Origin: Niveispirillum fermenti
GTDB taxonomy: Bacteria; Pseudomonadota; Alphaproteobacteria; Azospirillales; Azospirillaceae
Direction: 5' to 3'
DNA length: 64,000 nucleotides
Assembly (NCBI RefSeq): GCF_048066175.1
Contig: NZ_JBLTXA010000008.1
Coordinates: forward strand, 62,001-126,000
Shown: piece after piece, positions 41,705 through 49,127 of the stretch
How the letters are laid out: each line of letters begins with the position of its first letter
Numbering within the stretch: position 1 is the stretch's first letter
Translations under genes and position numbers: made by a program
The notes under the pieces: generated by a model
The model's database searches: none
The model's input: only the letters and a program-made list of their open reading frames with translations
What the model was told of the DNA's origin: nothing

Positions 41705-42274
41705 TCAGGCGGCCTGCTTGCGCTGTTCGACGGCGGCTTCGAAATGCCGCAGCATGGCGTCGATCAGGTCGGCCATGTTCTCGCTGCTCTGCGCCGTCAG
41801 CAGGAAGCGGTCCTGCACGACGGCATCCTCCGACCAGACCGCGCCGGCGGCTTCCAGGGCCGCGCGGGCGCTGTCGGCGCCGGTGACGGTGCGGGTCTTG
41901 ATCCGCTCCACCAGGGCCAGCAGTTCCACGCCCTTGCCAAAGGCGGCGATGCCCTTGCCGGCATCGACGAAGCTGCCGACGATGCGGCGGGTGTGCGGGT
42001 TGGTGGCCAGCTTGGCGACCGAGCGGTCACCGCCCGGCAGGACCAGCAGATCGAAATCGGCGGCCAGCACCTCGCCCACATGGCGGTCGGTGGGGAAATA
42101 ATGGCCCCAGGCGGCGCCGTGCCAGCCATTCACCAGGCCCTGTTCGGGAGAGATGATCTTGGGCTTGGCCCCGGCCTTCAGCAGGGCGCGCTGCGGTTCC
42201 GTCATCTCCACTTCTTCGAAGCCGTTGGCGACGAGGATGGCGATGTTCTTTCCGGCGAGCAGTTGTTCGGTCAA
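41705..42274 (-). CDS. DJ-1/PfpI-family protein lacking the catalytic cysteine
   Basis: The 189-residue product has the DJ-1 fold landmarks: NIAILVANGFEEVEMTEP (10-27) with the conserved Glu20, LVLPGGDRS (77-85) and IAAFGKGVELL (109-119). In active members the last motif reads AAxCHGP, so Gly113 replaces the nucleophilic Cys and Lys114 the following His. It is therefore probably not a classical PfpI protease or deglycase, unless another residue serves. It may have a chaperone or binding role. It is alone with its own terminator. Confidence 0.85.
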   Translation of the reverse strand: MTEQLLAGKNIAILVANGFEEVEMTEPQRALLKAGAKPKIISPEQGLVNGWHGAAWGHYFPTDRHVGEVLAADFDLLVLPGGDRSVAKLATNPHTRRIVGSFVDAGKGIAAFGKGVELLALVERIKTRTVTGADSARAALEAAGAVWSEDAVVQDRFLLTAQSSENMADLIDAMLRHFEAAVEQRKQAA

Positions 42275-42673
42275 GGTCGTGTCTCCTTACTGGTTGGTCC
42301 GTCTCTGCCCATCGGCGGCCCGGTGGCCCGGCGCGGGGGAACAGGACAGGCTCGCCACGGCCGGGCCGCAGCGTCGTTTTTCAAGCCATGCCGAAAGCGG
42401 CGCGCTGTCCCGATGGGACCCGGTCCGTTCCTGGGGGACGGTATGCCATGGCGTTCCGCCGCACCCGGCGCGGCGGGTGGGGTCGGTCGTGGCTCTCCCC
42501 CCAAGGTTCCGGTCGGGGATCGGGGGGCGTGTTACGTCTTTTCATGCATGGCGGGGTAATTGGCCCTTCGCATGGCGAAGGTCAAGCCACAATTCGGGTA
42601 GACCTGCCATGGGCGCATGGCGGGGGGCCTTGAAAGGGCCGCCGCAGGGCGTCCGGGAAGGGGTATCCGGGGG
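42275..42673. other. Intergenic region, no supportable gene
   Basis: About 400 bp between two minus-strand genes. Plus-strand frames are open but have no ribosome site or recognisable protein. A CCTTCGC-ATG-GCGAAGG hairpin at 42565-42581 is the one clear structure. The promoter of the DJ-1/PfpI gene should be at its left end. Confidence 0.4.
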
Positions 42674-43177
42674 TCAGGCGGGTGGACGGACCAGGGTGAT
42701 TTCCGTGCCCCTGTCATTGGTGACGGCAAAGCCGGCGCGTGACAGGAAAGGGCGGGCATCGCTGTGGTAGAACAGCGCCGCCCGGACGGGAAGCCCCATC
42801 CCGTCCGCCGTTCCGCACAGTGCCGACAGCGCCATGCCCCCCAGGCCCCGGCGGCGCTGGCCCGGAAGGATGGTCAGGTCCAGCAGGGCCACCCCGTCCG
42901 GCCCCGTCCAGTCCAGGGTCATCATCCCCACCATGCGCGCATCCAGGCCCAGCAGCAGGGTTTCCGCGTCCGGGCGCCCGTGGCGCAGATTGTCCATGCG
43001 GCCTTCAACCTGGATCGACACCATCATGGACCGGACGGAGCCGGGGACATCGGCCAGCATGTGCAGCGCATCGGCCATCACCAGTTGCCGGACCATGCTG
43101 CGGTCCGCCGGCTGCGCGATGCGGGCCTGCAGGCCGGACAGGCGGGAGATCAGGACCTGTGAGGCAGCATCGCTCAT
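42674..43177 (-). CDS. GNAT-family acetyltransferase
   Basis: A 167-residue protein with a GNAT core: LLDLTILPGQRRRGLGGMALSALC (about 97-120), where QRRRGLG is the acetyl-CoA loop, and ALFYHSDARPFLSRAGF near the end. The substrate is unknown. It is unlike the RimJ/RimL tandem gene. It precedes nothing obvious and lies about 96 bp from the ligase gene. Confidence 0.82.
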   Translation of the reverse strand: MSDAASQVLISRLSGLQARIAQPADRSMVRQLVMADALHMLADVPGSVRSMMVSIQVEGRMDNLRHGRPDAETLLLGLDARMVGMMTLDWTGPDGVALLDLTILPGQRRRGLGGMALSALCGTADGMGLPVRAALFYHSDARPFLSRAGFAVTNDRGTEITLVRPPA

Positions 43178-43273
43178 GGGGCGGTCACTATTGGTTGCGT
43201 CCCGGCAACCGTAACCGCCCCGAAGGCCATACCCCCTATGAAGTGCTTCACATCACAAGATGGACGGGCGGCT

Positions 43274-44929
43274 TCATTCCGCCGCCGCACCGGTTCCCGG
43301 CAGGGGATGGGACAGGAAGCGCTTGCGCAGTTCCGTTTTCAGCAGCTTGCCCGTGGCGGTATGGGGCAGTTCCGCCACGAAGACGATATCGTCCGGCAGC
43401 CACCATTTCGCCACCTCGCCCGCCAGATGCGTCATCAGCGCGTCCTTGTCGGGCGTGTGCCCGGCGCGGGGTACGATGACCAGCAGCGGCCGCTCAACCC
43501 ATCTGGGGTGCGGCACGCCGACGACGGCGGCCTCCTGCACCGACGGATGGCTCATGGCGGCATTCTCCAGGTCGATGGAACTGATCCATTCGCCGCCGGA
43601 TTTGATGACGTCCTTGGCGCGGTCCACGATGCTCATGGCCCCGTCGGGGCTGATCACGGCGACGTCGCCCGTCTTGAACCAGCCATCGGGGGTGAAGGCC
43701 TCGGCATTGGCCTTCTCGTCCTTGTAATAGCCGCGGGTGATCCAGGGTCCCCGCACGGCCAGCTCGCCATAGGAGAGGCCGTCATGCGGCTGGTCGCGGC
43801 CGTCGGGGCCGATGATCCGCATTTCCACACCATAGAGCGGGCGGCCCGCCCGCATCTTGGCGTCATGCTGCTGTTCCAGGGGCAGCAGCGCCTCTTCCGG
43901 CGACAGGCTGCCCAGGCTCCCCACGGGTGACAGTTCCGTCATGCCCCAGCCCTGGATGCAGGAGACGTCGTGGACCTTCTCGAACTCCTCCAGCATGGCG
44001 CGGGGCAGGGCGGAACCGCCGACAGTGACGGATTTCAAGGTCGTGAACCGGGCGCCGGTCGTGCGCATATGGGCCAGCAGCCCCAGCCAGACCGTGGGCA
44101 CGCCGCTGGAAACGCTGACCTTCTCCTCCTCCATCAGCTCATAGACGCTTTTGCCGTCCAGCCGGGGGCCGGGCAGCACCAGTTTCCCGCCATTGATGGC
44201 GGCCGCATAGGGATAGCCCCAGGCATTGGCATGGAACAGCGGCACGACGACCAGGATGCTGGATGCGCCGCGCAGGTCCATGCCCGGCGCGGTCAGCACG
44301 CCATAGGCGTGCAGCACCGATGACCGGTGGCTGTAAAGGACCCCCTTGGGATTGCCCGTCGTGCCGGAGGTGTAGCAAAGGCCGCAGGCCGTGTTCTCGT
44401 CGAATTCCGGCCAGTCATAGCTTTCCGGCCGGTCTTCCAGCAGTGTTTCGTAGCAGAGCAGGTTGGGGATGCCGGGTGCCGCCGGCATCAGCTCGGGACG
44501 GGTCATCACCACGACGCCTTCAACGCCCTTCAGCGCCGGCCACAGCTTTTCCACCAGCGGCACGAACATCGGGTCCACGAACAGGAACCGGTCCTCCGCA
44601 TGGTTGATGATGTAGGTGATCTGGTCGGGAAACAGGCGCGGATTGATGGTGTGGCACACGGCGCCGATGCCGGGCAGGGCGTAATAAAGCTCCAGATGGC
44701 GATGGTCGTTCCAGGCCAGCGTGCCCACCCGGTCCCCGCCCTTCACACCCAGTGCATCCAGCGCATGGGCCAGCCGGGCCACGCGGTGCCAGGCATCACG
44801 CCAGCTATAGGTATGCGGCGCCTCTGCCGCGAAGCGCGATGTGATGGGCTGGCTCCCGTAATTCTGCGCGGCATGCCGCAGCAGGCTGGTGGTCAGCAGC
44901 GGGCGGTCCATCATCAATCCGGCAAGCAT
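43274..44929 (-). CDS. Fatty-acyl-CoA ligase (AMP-binding enzyme)
   Basis: Activates a carboxylic acid via an acyl-AMP to its CoA thioester. The 551-residue protein has the P-loop YTSGTTGNPKGV (about 190-201), GWGMTE, TGDVAVISPDG, DRAKDVIKSGGEWIS and the C-terminal catalytic Lys in TGKLLK. The overall length and sequence resemble the medium-/long-chain family (AlkK-like) rather than acetyl-CoA synthetase. The chain length preference cannot be read. The start at 44929 is followed by MMDRPLLT, an alternative four codons in. Confidence 0.9.
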   Translation of the reverse strand: MLAGLMMDRPLLTTSLLRHAAQNYGSQPITSRFAAEAPHTYSWRDAWHRVARLAHALDALGVKGGDRVGTLAWNDHRHLELYYALPGIGAVCHTINPRLFPDQITYIINHAEDRFLFVDPMFVPLVEKLWPALKGVEGVVVMTRPELMPAAPGIPNLLCYETLLEDRPESYDWPEFDENTACGLCYTSGTTGNPKGVLYSHRSSVLHAYGVLTAPGMDLRGASSILVVVPLFHANAWGYPYAAAINGGKLVLPGPRLDGKSVYELMEEEKVSVSSGVPTVWLGLLAHMRTTGARFTTLKSVTVGGSALPRAMLEEFEKVHDVSCIQGWGMTELSPVGSLGSLSPEEALLPLEQQHDAKMRAGRPLYGVEMRIIGPDGRDQPHDGLSYGELAVRGPWITRGYYKDEKANAEAFTPDGWFKTGDVAVISPDGAMSIVDRAKDVIKSGGEWISSIDLENAAMSHPSVQEAAVVGVPHPRWVERPLLVIVPRAGHTPDKDALMTHLAGEVAKWWLPDDIVFVAELPHTATGKLLKTELRKRFLSHPLPGTGAAAE

Positions 44930-45045
44930 CGAATCCTTCTCCCAGGCATGGTTGTTGTTATGGTTTGGCCTTCCATAGCTTGGTGATTTTCAGGGCGGGT
45001 TTCCAGTGCTGATTTAAACGTCTGTTCCAGTTTCCGGCAGCCAGC

Positions 45046-45081
45046 AAAAAGGCCGCACCGACGGGGATCGGGGCGGCCTTT
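45046..45081 (-). terminator. motA terminator
   Basis: On the minus strand AAAGGCCGC pairs with GCGGCCTTT across a 16-nt loop, then TTTTT. It lies 36 bp past the motA stop. Confidence 0.8.
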
Positions 45082-45116
45082 GGCGTGGCATCGCGGTGGT
45101 GGCGTGGGGCGCCCCG

Positions 45117-45977
45117 TCAACTGATCTGCGACAGGATTTCCTCAAGCTCGTTGAAATCGGGCATGTACTCGGTCGGTACCTTCTTGCGGGCCGCCTCGAT
45201 CGATACCTGCGGGGCATAGCCGCCGAGATGGGCGACGATGGCCGTCTTGATCACGCCGAAGAACTGGCTGTCCTCCTCCGCGATGCCCTTCAGGCGGCCG
45301 GCGATGGGGGCGGCCAGGCAATAGGCCAGGAAGATGCCCAGGAACGTGCCGACCAGCGCGCCGCCGATCAGCTTGCCCAACACCTCCGGCGGTTCGGTGA
45401 TCGACGCCATGGTCTTGATCACGCCCAGCACGGCGGCCACGATGCCCAAGGCCGGCAGCGCGTCGGCCAGACCCTGGATGGCGTGGGATGAATGCTGGTC
45501 CTCATGCTTCATCTTGTCGATCTCCTGCTCCATCAGCGTTTCCATCTCGATCGGGTTGTCGACGCCGATGGAGAACATGCGCAGGTAATCGGCAATGAAC
45601 TTGACCGTGGTCGCATTCTTCATCACGGCCGGATAGGCGTTGAAGATGTTGCTCTCCATCGGCTTTTCGATGTGCTGTTCGATGGCCAGCACGCCCTTGC
45701 TCTTCATGGTCTTCAGGATTTGATAGAGCAGGGAAAGAAGCTCGATATATTCCTTCTTATGGAACTTGGATCCGGCGAAGATCTTCTTGATGTCGGCGCC
45801 CGCGGCCTTGATCGTATGGGCCGAATTGGTGATCATGAAGGACGAGACGCCGGACCCGCCGATGATCATGATTTCCTTCGGCAGGGCCTCGATGATGATG
45901 CCCATCTTGCCGCCGAAGATGACGTAACCGCCGAACACACAGAAGAACACGCCGACAAGGCCGATGATGGCGAACAT
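45117..45977 (-). CDS. motA: Flagellar motor stator protein MotA
   Basis: MotA with MotB forms the proton channel that drives the flagellum. The 286-residue protein has four hydrophobic segments (about 1-22, 32-52, 168-190, 200-222). The loop between the second and third is large and charged. The channel region holds LADALPALGIVAAVLGVIKTM (the conserved Pro between segments). Typical features include EQHIEKP and the MotA signature GLADALPALGIVAAVLGV. The partner motB is not in this window, which is unusual, since the two are often adjacent. Confidence 0.95.
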   Translation of the reverse strand: MFAIIGLVGVFFCVFGGYVIFGGKMGIIIEALPKEIMIIGGSGVSSFMITNSAHTIKAAGADIKKIFAGSKFHKKEYIELLSLLYQILKTMKSKGVLAIEQHIEKPMESNIFNAYPAVMKNATTVKFIADYLRMFSIGVDNPIEMETLMEQEIDKMKHEDQHSSHAIQGLADALPALGIVAAVLGVIKTMASITEPPEVLGKLIGGALVGTFLGIFLAYCLAAPIAGRLKGIAEEDSQFFGVIKTAIVAHLGGYAPQVSIEAARKKVPTEYMPDFNELEEILSQIS

Positions 45978-46279
45978 TAAATGCCCCGGTTCGAATGAAA
46001 CGCCCTGAAACCATTGGGCAGCCTAACCCAAACGGGTATCAAAACCAACCGGGCATAAGGTCAGGAGCCGGCCGGGGCCGGTTGGAGGAGGCCCGATTCG
46101 GCACGCCGCCCGCAGCGGCGGCAGGACGGGCGTTACCGGATGGCGAACAGGCTTTTGAAAGCCGAATGCCGGTATTTCCCGACCCGGGCATCTCCGCCCA
46201 GGGGATTTTCAATGGGCCGACAAATCCATGAGCGTCGATTCTATGTGACGCCGATTTCATGGTGTGGATTTTTGTGAAC
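45978..46279. other. Intergenic region upstream of motA
   Basis: About 300 bp between the motA start and the tRNA genes. It should contain the motA promoter and the end of the tRNA transcript. I found neither a flagellar-type sigma-28/54 site nor a terminator I could defend. Confidence 0.35.
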
Positions 46280-46354
46280 TGGAGCGGGCGAAGGGATTCG
46301 AACCCTCGACCCCAACCTTGGCAAGGTTGTGCTCTACCCCTGAGCTACGCCCGC
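46280..46354 (-). tRNA. tRNA-Gly (anticodon GCC), copy 1
   Basis: A 75-nt cloverleaf including encoded CCA: acceptor GCGGGCG/CGCCCGC, D-arm GCUC/GAGC, anticodon stem CAACC/GGUUG around UUGCCAA, T-arm GAGGG/CCCUU with loop UUCGAAU, and discriminator U. The GCC anticodon reads GGC and GGU. It is identical to the second copy. Confidence 0.97.
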
Positions 46355-46396
46355 ATCGCCAGTTCGGCACCGCCATCGGCGGTCATGTTTTCGGAA

Positions 46397-46471
46397 TGGA
46401 GCGGGCGAAGGGATTCGAACCCTCGACCCCAACCTTGGCAAGGTTGTGCTCTACCCCTGAGCTACGCCCGC
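46397..46471 (-). tRNA. tRNA-Gly (anticodon GCC), copy 2
   Basis: Identical in sequence to the copy at 46280-46354, 42 bp away. Both follow the promoter at 46517-46544 and are probably one transcript. The 42-bp spacer differs from the flanks, consistent with duplication of the tRNA gene. Confidence 0.97.
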
Positions 46472-46516
46472 CCATTTCCGAAAGCCCGTCGGGGTTCCCC
46501 CCGGCGGTGAGCGCGG

Positions 46517-46544
46517 AATATAGCCATCAAAGTCGGGCATGCAA
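46517..46544 (-). promoter_or_regulatory. tRNA-Gly promoter
   Basis: TTGCAT (46544-46539), a 16-bp spacer and TATATT (46522-46517) on the minus strand, about 45 bp before the first tRNA. Confidence 0.55.
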
Positions 46545-46619
46545 GGACTTTCTTTCATGGTCCTCCCGGAATTTACGCCTGCCGGCCCCCGCGTTGCGCA
46601 TGGCCGCCCTTCGGGAGGT

Positions 46620-46648
46620 TTGCGGCGGGCCCTTGCGCGCTCTATATA
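46620..46648 (+). promoter_or_regulatory. Promoter of the YbbN/CnoX operon
   Basis: TTGCGG, a 17-bp spacer and TATATA lie about 90 bp ahead of the ATG. It drives the four-gene operon that ends with the DUF971 gene. Confidence 0.5.
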
Positions 46649-46740
46649 ACGCTTGAGACAAAGAAGACGGGTGCGTCCCGCACGTGCCCGTGCCCCCGCG
46701 CAAAAGCCTTACAGACCAGACAGACCAGGAACGACCATCC

Positions 46741-47664
46741 ATGTTCTCCACCACGCCCGCCCCCGACGGCGCCAAGCCCGCCAACGACCTGATCAAGGAT
46801 GGCAGCGACGCCGGCTTCATGGCCGATGTCATCGAGGCGTCGCGCGATGTGCCCGTCATCGTCGATTTCTGGGCCACCTGGTGTGGCCCCTGCAAGACGC
46901 TGGGTCCCATCCTTGAAAAGGCCGTGCTGGCCGCCAAGGGGGCCGTGAAACTGGTCAAGATCGATACCGACAAGCATCCGGCCGTGGCCGGTCAGCTGCG
47001 GGTGCAGTCGATCCCCACCGTCTATGCCTTCTTCCAGGGCCGTCCCATCGACGGGTTCCAGGGCGCGCTGCCGGAAAGCCAGATCAAGGCCTTCATCGAC
47101 CGGCTGATCCAGGCGGCAGGCGGTCAGGCCGGCGGGCTGGACATCGCCGCGATCCTGGCGGAGGCCAAGCAGGTGCTGGAGGGCGGCGACGCGCAGGGTG
47201 CCGCCGCCATCTATCAGGAGGTGCTGGCCGAGGAACCGGAGAATGCGGCGGCCTATGCCGGCGTCATCCGCTGCCTGCTGGCCATCGGCGAGACGGACGC
47301 GGCCAAGGAGATGCTTGGCAACGCCCCGGCTGGCATTGCCAAATCGGCTGAGCTGGCGGCCGTGAAGTCGCAGATCGACCTGGCCGAACAGGCGGCGAAG
47401 GCCGGCCCGCTGGGTGAGTTGAAGGCGGCCGTGGATGCCAACCCGGCCGACAATCAGGCCCGTTATGATTATGCCCTGGCGCTCTATGCCGCCGGCCGTA
47501 ACGAGGAGGCGCTGGACGCCCTGCTGGAGATCGTGCGCCGCGACCGGGAATGGAACGATAAGGCCGCCCGGACCCAGTTGCTGAAGATCTTCGAGGCGCT
47601 GGGGCCTGTGGACAAGCTGGTGATCCAGGCCCGGCGCAAGCTTTCATCGCTCCTGTTCTCATGA
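46741..47664 (+). CDS. ybbN: YbbN/CnoX-type co-chaperone (thioredoxin domain plus TPR)
   Basis: CnoX protects proteins from oxidative unfolding and passes them to GroEL. The 307-residue protein has a thioredoxin domain (about 22-125) with WCGPC (Cys48, Cys51). It keeps both cysteines; E. coli YbbN has lost one, so redox activity is possible here. Then comes a TPR-like C-terminal part (about 135-300). The ATG at 46741 is used. Its stop overlaps the start of the Lon-N gene by 4 nt. Confidence 0.93.
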   Translation: MFSTTPAPDGAKPANDLIKDGSDAGFMADVIEASRDVPVIVDFWATWCGPCKTLGPILEKAVLAAKGAVKLVKIDTDKHPAVAGQLRVQSIPTVYAFFQGRPIDGFQGALPESQIKAFIDRLIQAAGGQAGGLDIAAILAEAKQVLEGGDAQGAAAIYQEVLAEEPENAAAYAGVIRCLLAIGETDAAKEMLGNAPAGIAKSAELAAVKSQIDLAEQAAKAGPLGELKAAVDANPADNQARYDYALALYAAGRNEEALDALLEIVRRDREWNDKAARTQLLKIFEALGPVDKLVIQARRKLSSLLFS

Positions 47665-48326
47665 GCCGGAACCCGTTCGACCCCGGACCGGGCGACCTGC
47701 CGGACAGCATCCCCGTCTTTCCCCTGACGGGGGTGTTGCTGTTGCCGCGGGGTCGGCTGCCGCTCAACATCTTTGAACCGCGCTATCTCAACATGGTGCA
47801 GGACGCGCTGGCCACCGATCGCCTGATCGGCATGATCCAGCCCCGCGACGATGGCATGGCGGCGGAACCGCCCTTGTTCGATATCGGGTGCGCGGGCCGG
47901 ATCACCAGCTTCAGCGAAACGGATGATGGACGGTTCCTGATCACGCTGACCGGGGTCTGCCGCTTCCGCCTGCTGTCGGAGATCCCCACGACCCGCGGCT
48001 ATCGCCGCGCAGTGGCCGACTGGTCGGGCTTTTCGGCGGACCTGGATGAGGATGGCCCCAGCCATATCGACCGTGACCGGCTGGATACGGCGCTGCGCAC
48101 CTATTTCCAGCAGCAGGGCATCACGGCCAATTGGGATTCCATCGCCCAGGCGCCGCTGGACCGGCTGATCACCTCGCTGGCCATGATCTGCCCCTTCGAC
48201 GCGCCGGAAAAACAGGCCCTCCTGGAAAGCCCGGACCTGGAAGCCCGCGCCCGGCTGCTGCTGGCCCTGGTTGAAATGGCCATCCACCAGGGCGGCGACG
48301 GCGAGGGCGGCAGCCTGCGGCATTGA
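47661..48326 (+). CDS. LON N-terminal (substrate-binding) domain protein
   Basis: The 221-residue product has the LON-N fold: IPVFPLTGVLLLPRGRLPLNIFEPRYLNMV (about 17-46, quoted in parts as PVFPL and FEPRYLNM) and GRITSFSETDDGRFLITLTG. There is no ATPase or protease domain, so it is not Lon itself. Small proteins of this kind are widespread and unassigned. The gene is coupled to ybbN by ATGA and to the following Trm112 and DUF971 genes by close spacing, as in other alphaproteobacteria. Confidence 0.9.
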   Translation: MSRNPFDPGPGDLPDSIPVFPLTGVLLLPRGRLPLNIFEPRYLNMVQDALATDRLIGMIQPRDDGMAAEPPLFDIGCAGRITSFSETDDGRFLITLTGVCRFRLLSEIPTTRGYRRAVADWSGFSADLDEDGPSHIDRDRLDTALRTYFQQQGITANWDSIAQAPLDRLITSLAMICPFDAPEKQALLESPDLEARARLLLALVEMAIHQGGDGEGGSLRH

Positions 48327-48358
48327 CCCCGTTCCATCTTGGACCCCGTTCCATCTTG
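48325..48358 (+). repeat. 17-bp direct tandem repeat
   Basis: GACCCCGTTCCATCTTG occurs twice, at 48325-48341 and 48342-48358, covering the last codon of the LON gene and the gap to the next gene. It is short and may vary in copy number. Confidence 0.65.
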
Positions 48359-48380
48359 AGACTTGAGGCAAAGGGACGCC

Positions 48381-48602
48381 ATGACCGACCCGACCGTGAC
48401 CGAGAATACCCCCCCCGCCAGCGCCCGCGTCGATCCGCGCCTGCTGGAAATCCTGGTCTGCCCGCTGACCAAGGCGCCGCTGCGCTACGACGCGGAGGCC
48501 CAGGAACTGATTTCCGACCAGGCGAAACTGGCCTATCCCATCCGCGACGGCATCCCCATCATGCTGGTGGACGAGGCGCGTTCGCTGGGCGATGCGGCCT
48601 GA
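48381..48602 (+). CDS. Trm112-family small protein (YcaR-like)
   Basis: The 73-residue protein contains RVDPRLLEILVCPLTKAPL (about 16-34), the opening of the Trm112/YcaR family, and a compact DGIPIMLVDEAR end. In the family it is often a methyltransferase cofactor or zinc-binding; only one Cys of the typical set is present here (LVCPL). The ATG at 48381 is preferred over a TTG 18 bases upstream. It lies between the LON-N and DUF971 genes. Confidence 0.88.
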   Translation: MTDPTVTENTPPASARVDPRLLEILVCPLTKAPLRYDAEAQELISDQAKLAYPIRDGIPIMLVDEARSLGDAA

Positions 48603-48605
48603 CCC

Positions 48606-48992
48606 ATGGTGGAGGAACGGTTTGCCAGCGAGGCCGGCGGCACGCGGCACTGGCCGCGGGAATTGCGCCTGAACCGGGCGGAACGGGTGCTGTCCGTCAC
48701 CTTCGACGATGGCAGCCATTTCGACTTGCCGGCCGAATATCTGCGGGTGGAAAGCCCGTCGGCCGAGGTGCAGGGGCATACGCCGGCCCAGCGCCGCTGG
48801 CTTGGGGGCAAGTCGGGCGTCGCCATCACGGGGGTGGAGCCCGTCGGCCATTATGCCGTGCGCCTGACCTTCGATGACGGCCATGACAGCGGCATCTACA
48901 CCTGGTCGCTGCTCCACCGCCTGGGTCGCGACCATGATACGCTCTGGCCGGCCTATCTGGCCGAAATCGCGGCCCGCGGCCTGTCGCGCTGA
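48606..48992 (+). CDS. DUF971 (gamma-butyrobetaine hydroxylase N-terminal-like) protein
   Basis: The 128-residue product has WPRELRLNRAERVLSVTFDDG (16-36), LRVESPSAEVQGH (46-58), VEPVGHYAVRLTFDDGHDSGIY and TWSLLHRLG, the standard DUF971 pattern. In other bacteria this domain is linked to Mrp/iron-sulfur cluster assembly or to hydroxylases. It starts 3 bp after the Trm112 stop. No Mrp gene is present here. Confidence 0.9.
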   Translation: MVEERFASEAGGTRHWPRELRLNRAERVLSVTFDDGSHFDLPAEYLRVESPSAEVQGHTPAQRRWLGGKSGVAITGVEPVGHYAVRLTFDDGHDSGIYTWSLLHRLGRDHDTLWPAYLAEIAARGLSR

Positions 48993-49127
48993 CGGCTGGG
49001 GAGACCGGAACCGGAATCCGTCGCGTATCGCGTAAACGGATTTGCCCTTCGCTGAACAGTTGCGTAGCATTTGATTGAAATTTCGTCCAAGCCCGATCGG
49101 CGGACGATGGGCGGGCGCAGGCGGTCC

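Noticed and set aside
42388..42633. Possible 81-codon gene in the gap after the DJ-1/PfpI gene
   Set aside because: No ribosome site, no family resemblance, and Arg/Gly-rich composition as expected by chance at this GC content.
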